DNA of 64,000 bases, from assembly GCA_945643635.1 (NCBI GenBank), contig CALZFC010000019.1:1102501-1166500 (forward strand), written 5' to 3'. This DNA is from Allodiplogaster sudhausi. Its lineage: Eukaryota > Nematoda > Chromadorea > Rhabditida > Diplogasteridae. Numbering within the stretch: the first letter of the stretch is position 1; each line of letters begins with the position of its first letter. The notes below the pieces were generated by a model. The model was not told the DNA's origin, did no database searches, and saw nothing but the letters and a program-made list of their open reading frames with translations. A program made the position numbers and the translations under genes. Below, in pieces: positions 1-20,700 of the stretch.

Positions 1-1641
1 TTAAACAAAAGTCATGAGAATGAAAATAGAAGGTAGGTAGAGATGTGACCGAATACCTGAAGCAGTCGAATGGATTCTTCGCTTCGGTCAGCTCCCAGCG
101 CCTTCAGCCTGTTCAGCAGCAGCGTACTCGCATCCCCAATCATCTCCAATTATACGCTTCATTAAAAAGAAGAGGAAATTACAACCAAAGGCTCCTAGCA
201 TCCTTACATATAGCTACAGTACACCACCTCCAATACCCGATTCCAAACGGGTTGAACAGGGCCATAAGACGCGAAGGTTCAACATGGTGCGTGTACCGAC
301 CATTTTCAACCATGTCCCCAATCCTCTCACCACGAGAGAGTTCACCAACTCACCGTTTCGTACGCATCCGTGCGGCGAACTCCGTGCATGTCGAGTAACT
401 TCAGGGCTGGCGGCATTACCGAACTCTAAATAGATCGCTCTGGAATAGCGACTACACTGTACCATTTAATGTCCCACACATCCAGGATTTGAGTATTATT
501 TGCCCAGCGTTATCTTAATGCATAAACATCCTCCCAAGTGTAATTACTATTGGCGAAGATTGCAGATTCAAGTAATGCCATCTGTCACTTTGTTCACTGG
601 CATTCTCGTATTTCCCCATCCCTTCAAATACCGAGACAATCAACGGCACATCTGCTGTTGCACTCTGTCAACCGTCTTCAGCCGAACAAAGCTCATAAAT
701 AACCGCCATTCAACATTCAAACCATCTGCTGACACGGATCTACGATTCATGAAACAACTGGGAATTGACTGAAATCGAGATATTGGTGCAACCTTTATTC
801 CATTGTCGTTCTGGAATTTTCGCACGGCGTTGAGTAGTGTCTTGTTCTTCCGTGTCTTGGAGAGCGTCTTCTGGATGTAAGAAGGTCCGGGAAGTCCAAA
901 AAACTTTTCCAGTTCACTCCCGATGCTGCTCATTCTGAGGATCAAATTTAAAAAGGCGATCCGATTTATGTCATTCAAAGGATATCTGCAGTCGCGAAAA
1001 GGCAAACACGTGATATCTATATCCATCTCATGTTCCTCGTAGTTTTGAGAAGATCAAAACGTTAGCGAGCGATATAGGAAAGAGATGAGAGTGCATTGCT
1101 GATGATATTACGTGGAATGCTTAGGCACATCTGAGAAGATCAAAAGACCAAGAGAATAATGAACAACAACATGTGCAAGTACAGAGCAGAGAAAGACGTC
1201 AGAAGGAATTAATTATCCACGCAAATCTTGACTACGGAAAAGCCGAAGTTGCATAACAAAGTAAGCGAGAACGGCAAATTCTTGCAAGCAAAGTTCGGAA
1301 AGGCAGCCAAAGCTTATGCAGAAGCAAGATATAGTATTCTCAAGGCAAAAGATAACCAGCCCTATAAAGTTATATGGTCGTATAACTCCCACATAACCCA
1401 GATTACCCTGTTGTACTTCGTACTTCACCACCGAACACTATAAATCGACTTTATCAAAATAGGCTCCAGACGGGCCGTGAATTATGGTGACAATAATATA
1501 TGGAAAAACATTGCAATAGTGGCATGTTAACCATAATAGCGAGTAATCATAGGATAGCAATAGTGGAAGAAAATAGGATATGAATAGCCAATAAGGAATA
1601 CCTTAGGAATAGCAAATAATATAATAAGGGAAACATAGCGT
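1..1641. other. Stretch without a recognised gene
   Basis: No open frame here resembles a family I know. The longest is a minus-strand frame at 640-1026 (128 codons), rich in basic and hydrophobic residues, with no clear splice sites around it. A 71-codon plus-strand frame at 1228-1443 (Lys/Ala-rich) is equally unconvincing. Both could be debris of the transposon just downstream. I see no tRNA, rRNA or long repeat. Confidence 0.4.
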
Positions 1642-2562
1642 CTAAGCCAGACGAAGAAGAGAAAGGGGAGGGACGACTCCACCCTGAGTGGCGGGGGAAG
1701 AACGGACATAAGCAGCGAATCCTCCGTCACTCTTCCACCTACGGACACGTTTAACTTGATCGGCTGTGCGTCCCAGAGCAAGCAGTCGGTTAGCCATTCC
1801 GCTACGAGCACTGTGCGAGGTATATTGGGACAATGAAAGAGAATGAAGCATGCGAGAAATGAGATTGGAGAGGTGAGAGGAGGATATGTGAGAGATAGAG
1901 TTGAGTGATGGGAAGAGGGGCGATAGGGGAGGCTTGGAAGAGAGGCCCTCTGAGATGAAATTCCACAACAATGGGGTAGCAGAAACATCAATATAGGTGG
2001 TAGCACCTTCAGAAAACTGATCAGTCTTAGACTGGCGAATAACAATCGAAAGATTATGAGAGGAGAGGGATAGGTCAGACCACTTAAGGGCTGCGACTTC
2101 GCCTACTCTTAAGCCAGCCAAATACTGCAAGGTAATAGCCAAATGAGGACGTTGATCAGGCTCGGTGAGAGCTGACTGGAGAATCAAACGGATATGCGAA
2201 TCTGATAACGGGAGAGAGCCTCGAGGAGGCGCAGATGATCTCTTAAGACCAGACAACACACGAGAACACAATGGGGAAACTGATTCTGAAGAAAACAATG
2301 CGAAAGAAGCCGAGAGATGAGCTACTTGAGAGCGAGAGAGACGAGCAGAGATAGAGTAAGCAGTTAGGGTCATTGGTGAAGAAGGGTCAGATCCGTGGGG
2401 AAAGAGGAGAGGTAAGCTCTCCAAGCAGACTTATAGGACTTCCATGTATTGGGAGCCACAGCTGAGCAGAAGAAGGGTTGAAGAAGGGGAAGAGGGTCTC
2501 GTCTTGAGATGGAGGCCACTTCTCTGGAGATAGCGTTCCATTCATTCCGAGCTCGTCCTGCA
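1642..2562 (-). mobile_element. Tyrosine recombinase remnant of a eukaryotic YR transposon (DIRS/PAT/Crypton type)
   Basis: The minus-strand frame from 2424 to the stop at 1642 encodes 260 residues that read as the catalytic domain of a tyrosine recombinase, the enzyme that inserts DIRS-like and Crypton elements. All expected active-site residues are visible: Arg106 in AGLRVGEVAALKW, Lys133 in QSKTDQ, His204 and Arg207 in HSARSG, Trp230 in RRWKSD and the nucleophile Tyr239 in GFAAYVRS. A core-binding-like segment (NTWKSYKSAWRAYL) lies just upstream at about 2400-2450 but in another frame, so the two halves are split by a frameshift near 2370-2410. That frame extends back to about 2562, where a TTTCTTTGCAG acceptor-like site sits. 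I see no reverse transcriptase or terminal repeats nearby, so this is either a Crypton-like element or a fragment of a DIRS/PAT element. Family assignment is uncertain; the recombinase identity is fairly sure. Confidence 0.75.
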
Positions 2563-5500
2563 AAGAAACACCATAAGGGTGGGTGGGGGTGGATCCCCTT
2601 AACACGACAAACGTCTTAGAATAAATTCGAAAGGACGCTCTCGTCCTTAAGACTCGACCTACAGTTAGACCTTCCTCTCGGGAAATCCCCGCGAATTCAA
2701 ACTTGAATTCCCTACTTGGCAAGTTGCCCACTAGGTGCAAGTACTCCATACAGCACGGTAATCCACAATTATCAGTGTTCAAACACCTGTCCTCAACCTG
2801 CATTTAGATCTTTAATCCATAAATAAATACGAAATGTGGTGAAATCAGCCATGATGAATTGGTGTAGGTTTTCACATGCAAGTGTAGTTTACATATTGGA
2901 GAGGTTTGTTTCAGTTTTACAAGAATTTTTGTGAAGGTCTTTTGACGTAGTAATTTAGCTTCGGTGACATGTATTCAGATTGCATATGTTTTTCTCCTTC
3001 TTTGATGGTAAATTTTATTGCCTCCTTGACCGCTTGATGAGCACCATGACCGCTTTGTAACTGAAGAAAAGAAAGCGTCAAACAGTATTGAGAATAGTTG
3101 AATTTCAATTCGGCTGGGTTGTTTTGATGAGTTTTTGTCCCGTTTATATTTTGGTTTAAAGCTTACTATACTCAGCCAGTGCAAACGCATGTTGTGACCG
3201 GAGTGCTTGCGCTGCACGCGAGGGTAGAATCAATTCTCCCCTAGCCTTTGCCTTCTGGGTCCTGTACGCCCCTGTTTGTGCCTTTCTTCCCCTTTCTCTT
3301 CATCTGTCTGTGCATGCTTGGGTGGTGAGAGAATAGAGGGGGAGACGTGTAGACTATGCAACATCTGTGTGAAGACTGGGAGAAACAGAGAAGTCAGACA
3401 AAAGGTGAGAGATAAGAGTTGAGAGAGAGAGGGGGGAGAAGAGAAGAGGTAGTGAGAGAATGGGAAGAGAAGAGAGAGGTGTTGTTTGCTGCGTGCGAAT
3501 GTGTGTGTCTGCGACGTGTTGTGCTCTTGCGATGTCTCTTGTCTCATCACTCCCTCTCTCCTCCCGGCTACTATCCATCCCTCTCTTACCTACGTGCCTT
3601 TCCTCTCTCACACTCTCTTCCCTTCTCTCACTCTCTCTCCCCACCCTCTCTCTTTTAGTGCCTCTCATCTGGCGTTTCTCTCATCACTCACCCGATTCAA
3701 CTTGTTTACCACTCTTAGAGCGACATTGCGAATAATCGCCCTTGCCGCCTCTGCTCTCGCCTCCCCTCAAGTCAGGCCAGCGGCCGGAACAAACTCTCTC
3801 GATTACCCTTGTAGTCTCCTTTTCTCTGCCTTGTCTCTCTCGTGCTTCCTTCTCGTTCCTCTAGCTGTTTGCCACTCTCTCCTCTCTTCTCGCTTGGATT
3901 CCTCATTACGCTGCTTGCCAGAGACACGTTGCCTTCCTCTGTCACTCACTCGCTTGTTTGTTATTATCTTCCGTTTTGCTTTCCTAGTAGTTTCCTTGTC
4001 CGCCAAGCATGAGACAGTGGTTGTTGTTGATTCCCACTGGAGATTAAAATCTCACACCCTCTTTCCTCCTTCCTTTAGGCATTCTTTCTCGTCTTGTTTT
4101 CAGAAAAATAATAGAAAATAATCGGATTGAGTTTGTCGAGTTTTAAAATTTAATAACAACAACTCATACTTGAAAAGGCGTTTACAACGCAAGAGTCAAT
4201 TCCCTAAAAGAATATATCGAGGGAGAAAAAGTCTTGTTTTTGCTTCCTTGAACTGAATGCGGGTTCTTCTGAATTCGCAAAAAAAAGCCTGTGCAAGGCA
4301 GCGAATGACGAGAGTTTTTTTTTTTGTTTTAACATTATTACTTTTAAAAAATTGGGATATCCTAAGCATGTCCATTTCATTCCCTTAGATCATAAAGAAG
4401 ATATGGCAAGTTCTTGACTTGGGTGAGAAGTTATCGGCAAAATAATTATGAGGGAAGAAGTATGTATCCTGCTGCCTTGTTATGTGCATGTGTCTTCCAC
4501 TGTCTCTTCTTCTCCGCTTCTCTTTTCTACGTGTTTCTTTCCTTATTATTTATCCCTGCAGTCCATCTTCTATTCCTGGTTGTCTGTTGTTCAGGCCAGT
4601 GGTCGGACTTCGGTTTTTGTTTCTTGTATGCCGCTCTTTCCATGCTTCCCCGATATTGACAGGAGATCGTGAAACATTCTCTAGTTTTCTCTATTTCTCG
4701 CTCTCTCCATCGCTATTACTTTTTGTCTCTTTCTTCCAACCCCCACTCTCATCTCATAGTACCCTCTCACCATCCCCTTCCTCTCTACCTTGCTCGTTCT
4801 TTCCTACATCACCCTTGCCCCTGTTTCTGATCCCTCTCCTTTCTTCTTGCCCCAGACAGACTCTTCTGCTCTTTTCTTCTCTCAGTGTCCGTTGTCTGGT
4901 TCCTTGCGCACTCCGATTTCCTCATGCTATTTCCCTTCCTCTGATATTACTCCCGTTCTCCTTTTATTCGCGTGCCACCACGTAAATATGTATGGTGAGG
5001 GCTCGGCTGTTTTGTCTGTGCTCCGGTGCTTGTAGTTCGCTCCAGCCCAAAGGAAAACAAGAAATGTCAAGGTTCCTTTGGTTTATTATCCTTTTTCTAG
5101 ATTGCATATTTAATGCACTGCCTTTGCAAGAAGGACACTGATCACATTTGGGACGTGTTATTACAAGTTGGCCTCCTTCTCTTTAAATAAATCGATGTAA
5201 TACAAATGTTCGGCGGTCTGTTTCTTTGACTGCTCGAGTGTACCTTGTAGTAAATTTTTGACGATAGAAATATATAATTTCTATTCACATTCTGCCTTTC
5301 AACTTGTTATTTCTGATGTAACCTCACACTTATGACGTAGGATAACTAAGAAAAATAGATGACGGATGGAATTTTCATCGGGGGGCTTAGCGAGAGGATT
5401 CAGCCCACATCGGCTCCCCCCGACACCTTCCCTCTTTTCATCTTCTCTTGCCTATTGCCAAGGCAGTGCTTCTTCTTCTTCTTTAAATCATTTTCTTTTG

Positions 5501-6995
5501 CGTTCTATGATTGAGATAAATTTCCTTAGTTTTTTAGTTCGTGTCTCTTTGAAGGGCTTAGCGATTGGAAATACTATTTTCTGGCGTGGACTGTGCCCTG
5601 TTGCAGGCATTAACGTAGTCTAAAAAGTCTCCAGTTTTCACCAAGATAAATATTGCCGCGATAACTCAACTCTATTAGCTCGATTAGAATGGATGTCTGC
5701 GACTAAGCGAATCCATGTCCTCCCCGGGAAGATTTGCTCAAACTAATTTGTTTTGATGTGTTACTCGCAGCTTGGTTTATGCGTAGTCTGCTGAATGTTT
5801 ACGCCCATCAGTCATCATTAAGTGAGTCACGGGAGAAGCCAATCTCTTCAGTGGCATTCACTCCATTCTGGCCTTGTCACATAGCAGCTACATAGACTGT
5901 GGGTGGACCTTACGAGGTGTGTGTGGAGATTGGTTGGTTATTAGGCTTTTGGTAAATGTTCCGTGATCTTAGGAAAGTAATAGTCAATTTATTTGTTATT
6001 TGAAGGACTTTATTCGCGCTATCCCTTAAAATAATATAGGAATTGACTATGCGCTGTTTTTTGTCTTCGCTTCACTTGAACTGATGAATAGGCGGATATA
6101 ATGTGTGTTTAGAAAGCGAAGCCAAAGACCACCATTACAATGGATGTTTTCCACCCTTCTACGGTAGCTGATTGCGAGGGCTCACCATCGTGGAGATTAT
6201 ATTAATCGTTCTTTCCCTTTATCGAATGTCTCCTTCCTCAGAACTTCCGGCACCGTTTGTGTGCATTCTTATCTAATGCATATCTAACTTACGAAGTATG
6301 GCCTTGTGTTTGAGAAGCCGTCTTCTTTGCGCTTTTAAGTTCTCATGTTCGTGGTGTAGTTTCTATTCTGTATTGCACTTGCGCAATTGGACTATGCGCG
6401 ACTCTTTTCATTCACTGTTTTCCTCCTTTCAGGTGGCAGTGACGAAATCACTGGGGACTTGTGCCGGATCTTACGCAACTCTGAGTCTGGTGAGATATTC
6501 GAAAGATCTTTAGAATTTCTTCATGAGAAGATGTGATTACGCTTTCGCTTAAAATGATCAACAACAAAAACAAAATTTCCTTCATTTATATGGCGGCCAT
6601 TTCTTACGGTATAACGCTCAGGAAAATTATCTTAGATATAACGTATTAAGATATAATATCTGAAAGAGATTCCTCATTTTGACGAAGCGTGTTTGTGAAG
6701 GATTTGGTGTTTCTGTTCTAGCTAAGAGTGAAGCTTTCTTATTCGTTGAAGCGGTTAATTGTCTGTAAATCGTGGAAGTAATCAACGAGTGCGCCCACTC
6801 GGCCTTTGCAAGACTTCAATTTAGGAATTATCCGCTTAGATTTTTAATCAAACATTGTCCCAGGCATTCAACGGGCATGAGATTGTGAATAAGTATATTC
6901 GACATTTCTTATACGGGTTATTAAAATGCAAAATATTTACTTTTTGGCTTTATCTTAGCTCAGCCAAGCTTAAATTGAGCAGAAGTCGCGCCAAG
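2563..6995. other. Gene-poor stretch with pyrimidine/purine-rich DNA
   Basis: About 4.4 kb with no gene I can support. From about 3400 to 4120 and 4480 to 4980 the plus strand is strongly CT-rich (GA-rich at 3420-3480), giving long Ser/Leu/Phe-rich open frames on several frames at once, which is typical of low-complexity sequence rather than coding. The last few hundred bases must contain the Akt promoter and 5' untranslated region; acceptor-like sites at about 6957 (TTTATCTTAG) and 6963 (CTCAG) lie some 30-40 nt before the Akt start codon and are possible 5' UTR or trans-splice acceptors. Confidence 0.45.
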
Positions 6996-13294
<6,299 letters not shown>

Positions 13295-14923
13295 TAGTCT
13301 GTGGCTGACATTCTGATAACGGATTCCTCCTCAAGTCTTTGATTGCTGTCTCGGATGTTCCCCTCTTCAGGTGGTAACACGCGTGTTTTGCTTTTTTCCG
13401 TTGATTCTTTTATTTGCGGTATATATATTTACGTCATTCAATTCAGTATACTAATATTCCGGTGTATTAATGCAACTCTTGTATTTAATTTGTATAATAC
13501 ACTTAATCCAAAATAATTGATGAATTAAAGAGTCTAATTTCTTAATTTAATATAATCGTGATATCTCATATATTTCTGCTGCTTCCCAGCCCTTTTCCCC
13601 ACTTGATCGATCTTTTTATTCTCTATCTTCGCCTTCTTATCATTCTACTCTGGCAGATTCTCCTTTGCAACGTACTTCTACTATGGTTAACGACTCTTCT
13701 TATAGTCATACTTCTTCACAGCCTATTTTACTTGTAATTCACATGTCGGTAGGAAGTATAGATTTATGTATTTCATGTGGCTCTGTTTTATTTTCTTGAA
13801 AAGGTTCTTTTGTTACCTTAGAAGGGTGTCCTCATACCCTGACACCAATCCAAATTCAGCCGACATCCCTAAACTTTATTGGAAAGTTTCGTAGGACGAC
13901 GTTTTAGACATTTGTTTAAACTATGCAGTTGAAGAATGAACGTAAGATCTAAAAAAAAAAAAAATCACACTCCGAGACCTTTTGAGTGAGGGAAAGTTAA
14001 ACATGGAAAATACTGCCGTCAGTCACGGTGTTTTCGTTATCTCGGGAATGGGTTTCTTTTATTTTTACTTTGCATCGAGTAGGGCTTTCTTCTCCAGTCT
14101 TAACTTTATTGCCACGAGTGATACAAGTTGCTTGAAGTGGAGAATAATCTCCGACAGTCTAGAAAGTCTTTCACTTGATACCGGGGCAGGGCAAGAAACC
14201 TCTCCAATGCTACAACTACAGCAGTCCACACCGGAAAGATAAGATGAAGTAGAATTATGGTGCTCCCAACAGCGATTCATTTGCTTGTAAAAGCTTAATG
14301 ATCTATAAAGAAATCTGCTGAAAACCGGCGTATAAAAATCTCTATTCTAATCTCTCACAATAGTGGCATCCTCTCGGAAGTCGGAAGGATGCTATAATAT
14401 TTGATTAGATTTGTAGGATTAATTAAGAATTTTAGATAGGTACACAGTTATATTGTCAGCTTGACATGAAAGATGTCGACTATGAGGAATGACTGAGGAG
14501 GCATGCATACTGGTAGAGTGGAATCTGCAAACTGACAAGAAGAAACGAACTCTGGTCACGGAATGGTAAGGCTGCTGCATACAAATCGATCTCATTCTAG
14601 AAACACAAAAGGAATGAATTGAAAAGAAAGCCTGAAAGGTTGGATTGGTAGTGCAGATTCACAAACATTCAATGTCGTTGAGGATGGAAGTGTTTTGTTG
14701 CATTTTAAGAGTAATACTGATTCTTCCGGTGGGAGAAAAGGATACGATAGGGGAGAGAGTCCTCTACATGGCTCTATTCCGATCGGATTGAATTCCAGGT
14801 TTAATACAAATTAAAGTCGGCAGGTGAACATTGAATATTGCACTTGAAGAGCATGACAACCACGGAAGCAGATGTAAATGTGTCGATGAGAGTGTTGCCA
14901 CAGAAGGGAGGGGGGGCTTAAGC
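13295..14923. other. 3' flank between convergent Akt and SNAP-25 genes
   Basis: The region between two convergent genes. It must hold both 3' untranslated regions. AT-rich sequence from about 13440 follows the Akt stop. I see no open frame resembling a known protein and no structured RNA. Confidence 0.5.
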
Positions 14924-15869
14924 CTACTTTGTAAGCAATTTGTTTGCTCGCTTATTCGCAGATTCCACGCGAACCTCGTTCGATTGAGCCTGAATTGATG
15001 AAATTATTAAAGATGCGAACGGGATTGATCCATTGCGAGAGAAAGAAATGGTAGCATGACAAGGACCTTCTCTTGAATGCGGTCGAGTTGGCGATTCTGG
15101 TTAGAGACCTCAGTGCTCATGTCAATTGCCATGTTACGGAGATTGCCAACCATCGTCGACACCTAGAAGTTACAAATATTTTATATTGAATATCACGTAC
15201 GAGTACATTTACTCTTCGTCTGCCTTCGCTCTTCTCTCTTCACCCACCTGTTGAATGTTTTCGTCCATTTCCTCCTCTCTCGCGTCGTTCGTGATTCTGA
15301 AAGATTTGACGGTTTAAACTAGTTTACTGATTATGGACAATCACTCACTGGAGAAACATACATAATAAATGTGTATGTATATACATTTATGACTTCTAGT
15401 AATGCATGTTTCGCTAATTAATTGTTGCTAAACGAACTATTGCTTATTTTGTTTGTACAGTACATACACATATGTATCTTGGACTAACCTCGTGATATAT
15501 CCGCCCTGCGGTCCCATGGTTGGATCTCCGACAGTGATTCGTGGCTGGTCAGAGATCACTCCTCCGTCGTCGTCCTTCTTCCATGCCTTCGCATACTCCG
15601 AATTTTTTTCGAAGTCGTCCGCTCTAAAACAGAGAACTTTGAACATGGGAAGTAGATCTCTTGTAGTCGCTACCAAAAAAGAGCAGAGAGTAAAAGATCG
15701 AGGTTGAAAGAAGAATAAGACGAAACAGAAAGAGAGAAGGAAGGAGAGAGAGCAGAGAGGGTGAGATGAAGAAAGAGGGAGAGAGAAATAGAGAAAGAAA
15801 GGAGTGAGAAATGGAGAGATAGAGAGAGAGAGGGCGAGACGGGAGCGAGAAAAGAGAGAGGGAGATAAG

Positions 15870-15913
<44 letters not shown>

Positions 15914-17708
15914 AAGAGAGATAGATAGAGGGAGAGAGAGACTAAGAGAGATAGAGAGAGAGCGAGAGAGAGCGCGAACTGAGAAAGAGGAAATAAATAA
16001 AAAGAGAAAGAGAGTGTGAGAGAGAGAGAAGGAGTGAAAGAGAGAGAAGGAGTGAGAGAGATAGATAGAGAATGAAAGACAGAGACAGAGACAGAGACAG
16101 AGAGAGATCAGAGACAGAGACAGAGAGAGATAAGAGAGATCAAACTTGTTCCACGGCAGGACGCAAAGCCCGCAGCACTTCTCCATGCCTTTGAGATGCT
16201 CCTCAGCCTCTCTCATATCCTGGTTGATGGTATCGAGCCCCGCTTCCACACGCTCCAGTTGTTCTGAAGCACATCCCATTTAGCTCTTCATTCAATTCTT
16301 CATTTTATTTCAATTTATCGTTGAACAGTTCTTTTCTATAACTGTTTTCCAATTAGGCAGGTTTAAATGACTTGGAAGAAAGAAGTGATGAAATAAGTTG
16401 TGATGATTCGATGATTCCCTCTCCCCTCCCCTGACCTCCTTGGTCATCCAACATGACGAGTGTCTTGATGCCAGCTTCTTTGCTCTCCTCGCACAATGCC
16501 ATCATCCGGCGGGTTGCTTCCAGCGACTGAAAACAATTCGCTCATCAAAAATAAGTTGTTATAACTTACATATCTTTAAAATTGATTGCAATAAGTAACT
16601 GTGTACTTTTTAAACAACAATTAAAATAATAGTATGAACAACTGAATTGATGACATAACCTTACTTAGGGACAACAGAAGACAACTCTAAGTGATCTTTT
16701 TTTTTAAATCGTAGACAGAATATTTGTTGTGTGTATCGTTCCATTTTCACCTGTTTCTTTTTTTTCGAATTGCTCCCCTCTATCTCTCCTCTCTCATTTC
16801 TTTCTCCCTCTCTTTCTCTCACTTACTCGCTTCCTCTTCTAACTTCCTAGTATCTCTGGTTCCTCTCTTTCTCCTCTCTCTCTCATCCTTCTCATTCTCT
16901 ACTTTCTCTTCCAACTCCCTCTCCCTTTTCCCCTTTCCCTGACTTCATGAGTGCCTCGATCAATGTCGACATTGAGATCCTTCAAGTCGTCCGCCATGTC
17001 GTAAGGGAGGATGAGTCCATTGACCCTGACGGCGCCGGCAGGCAAGGGAGGCTCGGAGGCGCGGCCGCCGGCGCCCGTCCGGCGGCCACCGCCGCGGCCG
17101 GCCATCTCAGGGAGGGCGGGGAAAGGGGCCAGCTCAGGCCAACTCCATCCGCAACTGGCAGCTTCTTCTTTCAATGAAAGAAGATGCAAACACGACAATT
17201 CATCAATTGTGCACAACAGAACTCGTGGCAATTTGTTGGAGGGGGAAAACCTTAAAGGCAACACACATGAATGCATACGGAAGAAAGATTCAGTACTGTT
17301 TTAGAAACGAAATGGAAAATAAAAGGGGAAGAAATTCTGAGAGCGAAAGGCGCCAAGCGTAGATAAATTCAAAATTCTCTCTCTGCCGCTCAGATTCGGT
17401 CGGAAGACATGCTATTTCTTGAAATATCGGGGAGAAGTGTCTCGGCCAATTGTTTGGCAGGCTCGGCAGGCTGCATGCATGGCTCTCCATTGCAGGCTAT
17501 GACAGATGTTGCGCAGCCCCAGGCAGCGCGCTCTCCCTCCCCACTGCCACTAATCTCATTTGCTGCCAGCCTCCTGCCCCTGCCAGGTATATCTATGTTT
17601 ATTAATCGGTCGACGCGCGTGCTCATGGCGGATGTACAAGAGAACATGGAAGACTGAGGAAAGGAGGAAGTGAAAGTTACTGGGAGAGAAAGAAAGTAAC
17701 AGAAATAA

Positions 17709-17795
<87 letters not shown>

Positions 17796-19990
17796 TAGCG
17801 AGATATGGTAGTCGCTTATGCTGTAAAAGTGAATGAGCATATCAAGGCGTGGGTGTTGTCGGCCACACCAGCTTGGCCAGAAGGGTCGAAAGGAGGAAAC
17901 GAGAAGGGGGAGGAATAAGCCAGAGACCGCGTCATTCTTGCGAGATTCAATTGAAGGGAGATGAAGCTGGAGATGAAGTTCAGGCTAATGTGGCAAAAGA
18001 AGAAGAAGAAGAAGAAGAGGCATTCCAAGCAGCGAAGATGACGCAGCGGCAAAAGCAATCAAAAAGCTAACGAGGAAAAAAGAGGAAGTGGAAGAGATGA
18101 TTTTGAAGTTTTGCTGCACTACTCTTCCTTGCCGTCTGAGCCGTGCCATAAACAGCGCCCTCTCTCCGCACAGGAAAAAGTCTCTGAACTGCGAGCAACC
18201 ACGAATGGTTTTTGTTGCAAGGCAGCTCGGGTGCTGTGCACGAGGGAGAATAAGTGGGAGGCTGGACTGGATGTCGAAGAATTGAAGGTGGACAGCGAGA
18301 GGGAAACGGAAGCGGAGGTGTGGGTGGAGGGGAGGGCCAGGGGGGGGGGGAGGACGGATGGTTACCGGCCGGGAGGAGAGGGAACACGCTACAATACCAC
18401 TTCGTCGCTTCCAATAAGGAGACTGGATAATGAAGTTAGCCCTCGTCCATCTGGGCTTCGAGACACATTGCAAGTTGGAGGGAGAGAGAGAGAGTGAGAG
18501 AGAGAGTCAGAGAAACAGAGCAAGAGATAGAGAGGAAGAAATGGAGAGAGAAATGGATAAAGAAATAGAGAGGGCAGAGTGAAGACAGAAACAAAATGAC
18601 GATGTAGCATTGCAAGAAGATTGGACAGTATGCTTACTCGGATGGATGGAATCGGCGTCCGAAAAGGTTATTTTGATTTTATCTCAAAAGCAAATGTTTT
18701 CAATAATGAAAATATATTAGATATTTCATCTGTCATAATTTTTGACGATTCAAAGGCAGTCTCTCACACCAAATCTCGCACAAGAGAAGGAGTTTTCCAG
18801 CTTGTCCTACACAGATGCTTTTGAGACAGAAACACAAAGACAGCTAATCTCTCGCTCAAAGAGAGCTTCGAACTTCAATGGAGAGCTTCAATTATAAAGA
18901 CATGGTAATGCTGATGTCTTGACAATTCCACTCACAGAAATCAAACACTCACAATAAATAGTAGCACAATGATTTGTAAACAAGAAATGAGATACCGTAC
19001 TTATAGGTGGCTTGAAGCCGAATTACAACATCATCGTGGTGCATAATGTCCATAACGGCTACGGAAGAATAGCCGGAAGCAGAGGCTTGTTACCGGTTGC
19101 TTATTCGTATCGGCATGGTGCTTATTCGTATCGGCATGGTATATGAGCAGTTAGGACAGAGATGGCAAGAGTCAAAGAGAAAAATGGTGAGACAGTGAGG
19201 CGGAGAGAGAGAGAGGGAGAGACAGATAGAGAGAGAGGGAGAGAGAGAGGGAGGGAGAGAGGGGGAGAGAGAGGGAGAGACAGAGAGAGAGGGAAAGAGA
19301 GAGGGAGAACGCCAAAAGACGTGGGGCGAGGAAGTCTTGAGCGAAGAGAGGAGACACATATCCAACAGTAGTCTTTTAGTGAGTGGGAATGAGTAGGGAT
19401 CCGGCGAGTGAGGGCGACAGACAACAACAGCGGCATGTACAGAAGAGGGACAGCCGGCGGCCGGAGGACCGGAGAATGGAGATTCTGAAGGGCGGCGCCA
19501 TTTCGGGTTCCTTTCTCCAGCCCCTTCTTGGCTCCTTACGTGCCAGGGCATCATGATAATTAGGAGGAGGCAAGCAAGTTGGAAGGATGAAGATATCGGA
19601 GAAGCCAACACGACTCACATACATACATACACTTCCAAGAAATTCGAGAGACATCACTGGATAGATTTAGCATGCTCAGCGAGTGGGTCCAGTCTGGCTG
19701 ATCGTCAGAAAAGGTGACACTGAGTTCAGAGATCAACTCGAATGTATGAATGGCCATTGGTAATTTTGTGAAAATGACTTCTTGCCTTTTTGGCAGCCGA
19801 GATGATCGATCGGACTCTTCCCGAAACTTGATGCTTTTCCCCTCTCACTTGGTGGACTGCGCGTGCTTTTGGCTTGAATGCACACGCCTCATACATACGT
19901 GCTCTCGAAATGGAAGGGGATCTGTCGGGTTCAGAGGAGACATAGGAGAGAGAGAAAGAGAGAGAGAGAGACAGAGACAGAGAGAGAGAA

Positions 19991-20021
<31 letters not shown>

Positions 20022-20652
20022 CCAGACGAGGTCCTCTGCTGGCATCGGAGAGCACGGCCCGTTTCAGAGTCAATTGACTATGTGAGTCTGCCACCAATCC
20101 AATGGCGGTCGTCACCACTTCAGCCTCCCTCGAACAGAGTTACTGAGGGAAGTACAATGAGGACAAGAGGCATGGCTAATAAAGAGAGAGAGGGGACAGA
20201 GAGAGAGGGAAAGAGAGAGAGAAATGAGAGAAAAGATAGAACGGTCCTGGCAAAGGGGAGTTGTTTAGTGCAAAGTTGAACGAGAAACAGATGAATGCAT
20301 ACGAGAATCACGGACACAAATACAACTTGATTCTGCGTTGTTCGCTACAATTTCAAGTTCATTTCTGTCTAGCAACAAAAGGAAACAATAAAATAGAGAA
20401 GGAGACTGTAAAAAAAACGAGAAGGACAGAGTTGGTCTTCGCTTTGAAGGTCTGGGAATATGGCAAGAGAAACGCTAGTGGATTTCTCATGGTGAGACAG
20501 GACAAGGAAGGAAGCAGATATCATCCTCTTATTTCTCTTTTTCTTATTCCTTCTGTTATCTACGTACAAACATAGCTCTATCTTTCTTTCACTCTGGTTC
20601 TTTTCGTTCTCACTCTCTTTCAGTGCCTCTCTATCTCCCTTTCTTTTCCTTC

Positions 20653-20700
<48 letters not shown>

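Noticed and set aside
2387..2803. A 138-codon frame upstream of the recombinase as a possible reverse transcriptase part
   Set aside because: It has no RT motifs, and the recombinase core-binding homology is in another frame over the same bases.
3486..4121. A 211-codon plus-strand frame with hydrophobic stretches
   Set aside because: Its Ser/Leu/Phe composition comes from CT-rich DNA, and the antisense strand is equally open.
15437..16279. A 280-codon minus-strand frame with a long Leu/Ser region
   Set aside because: Its ends are two SNAP-25 exons and its middle is the translated (GA)n intron. It is not one protein.
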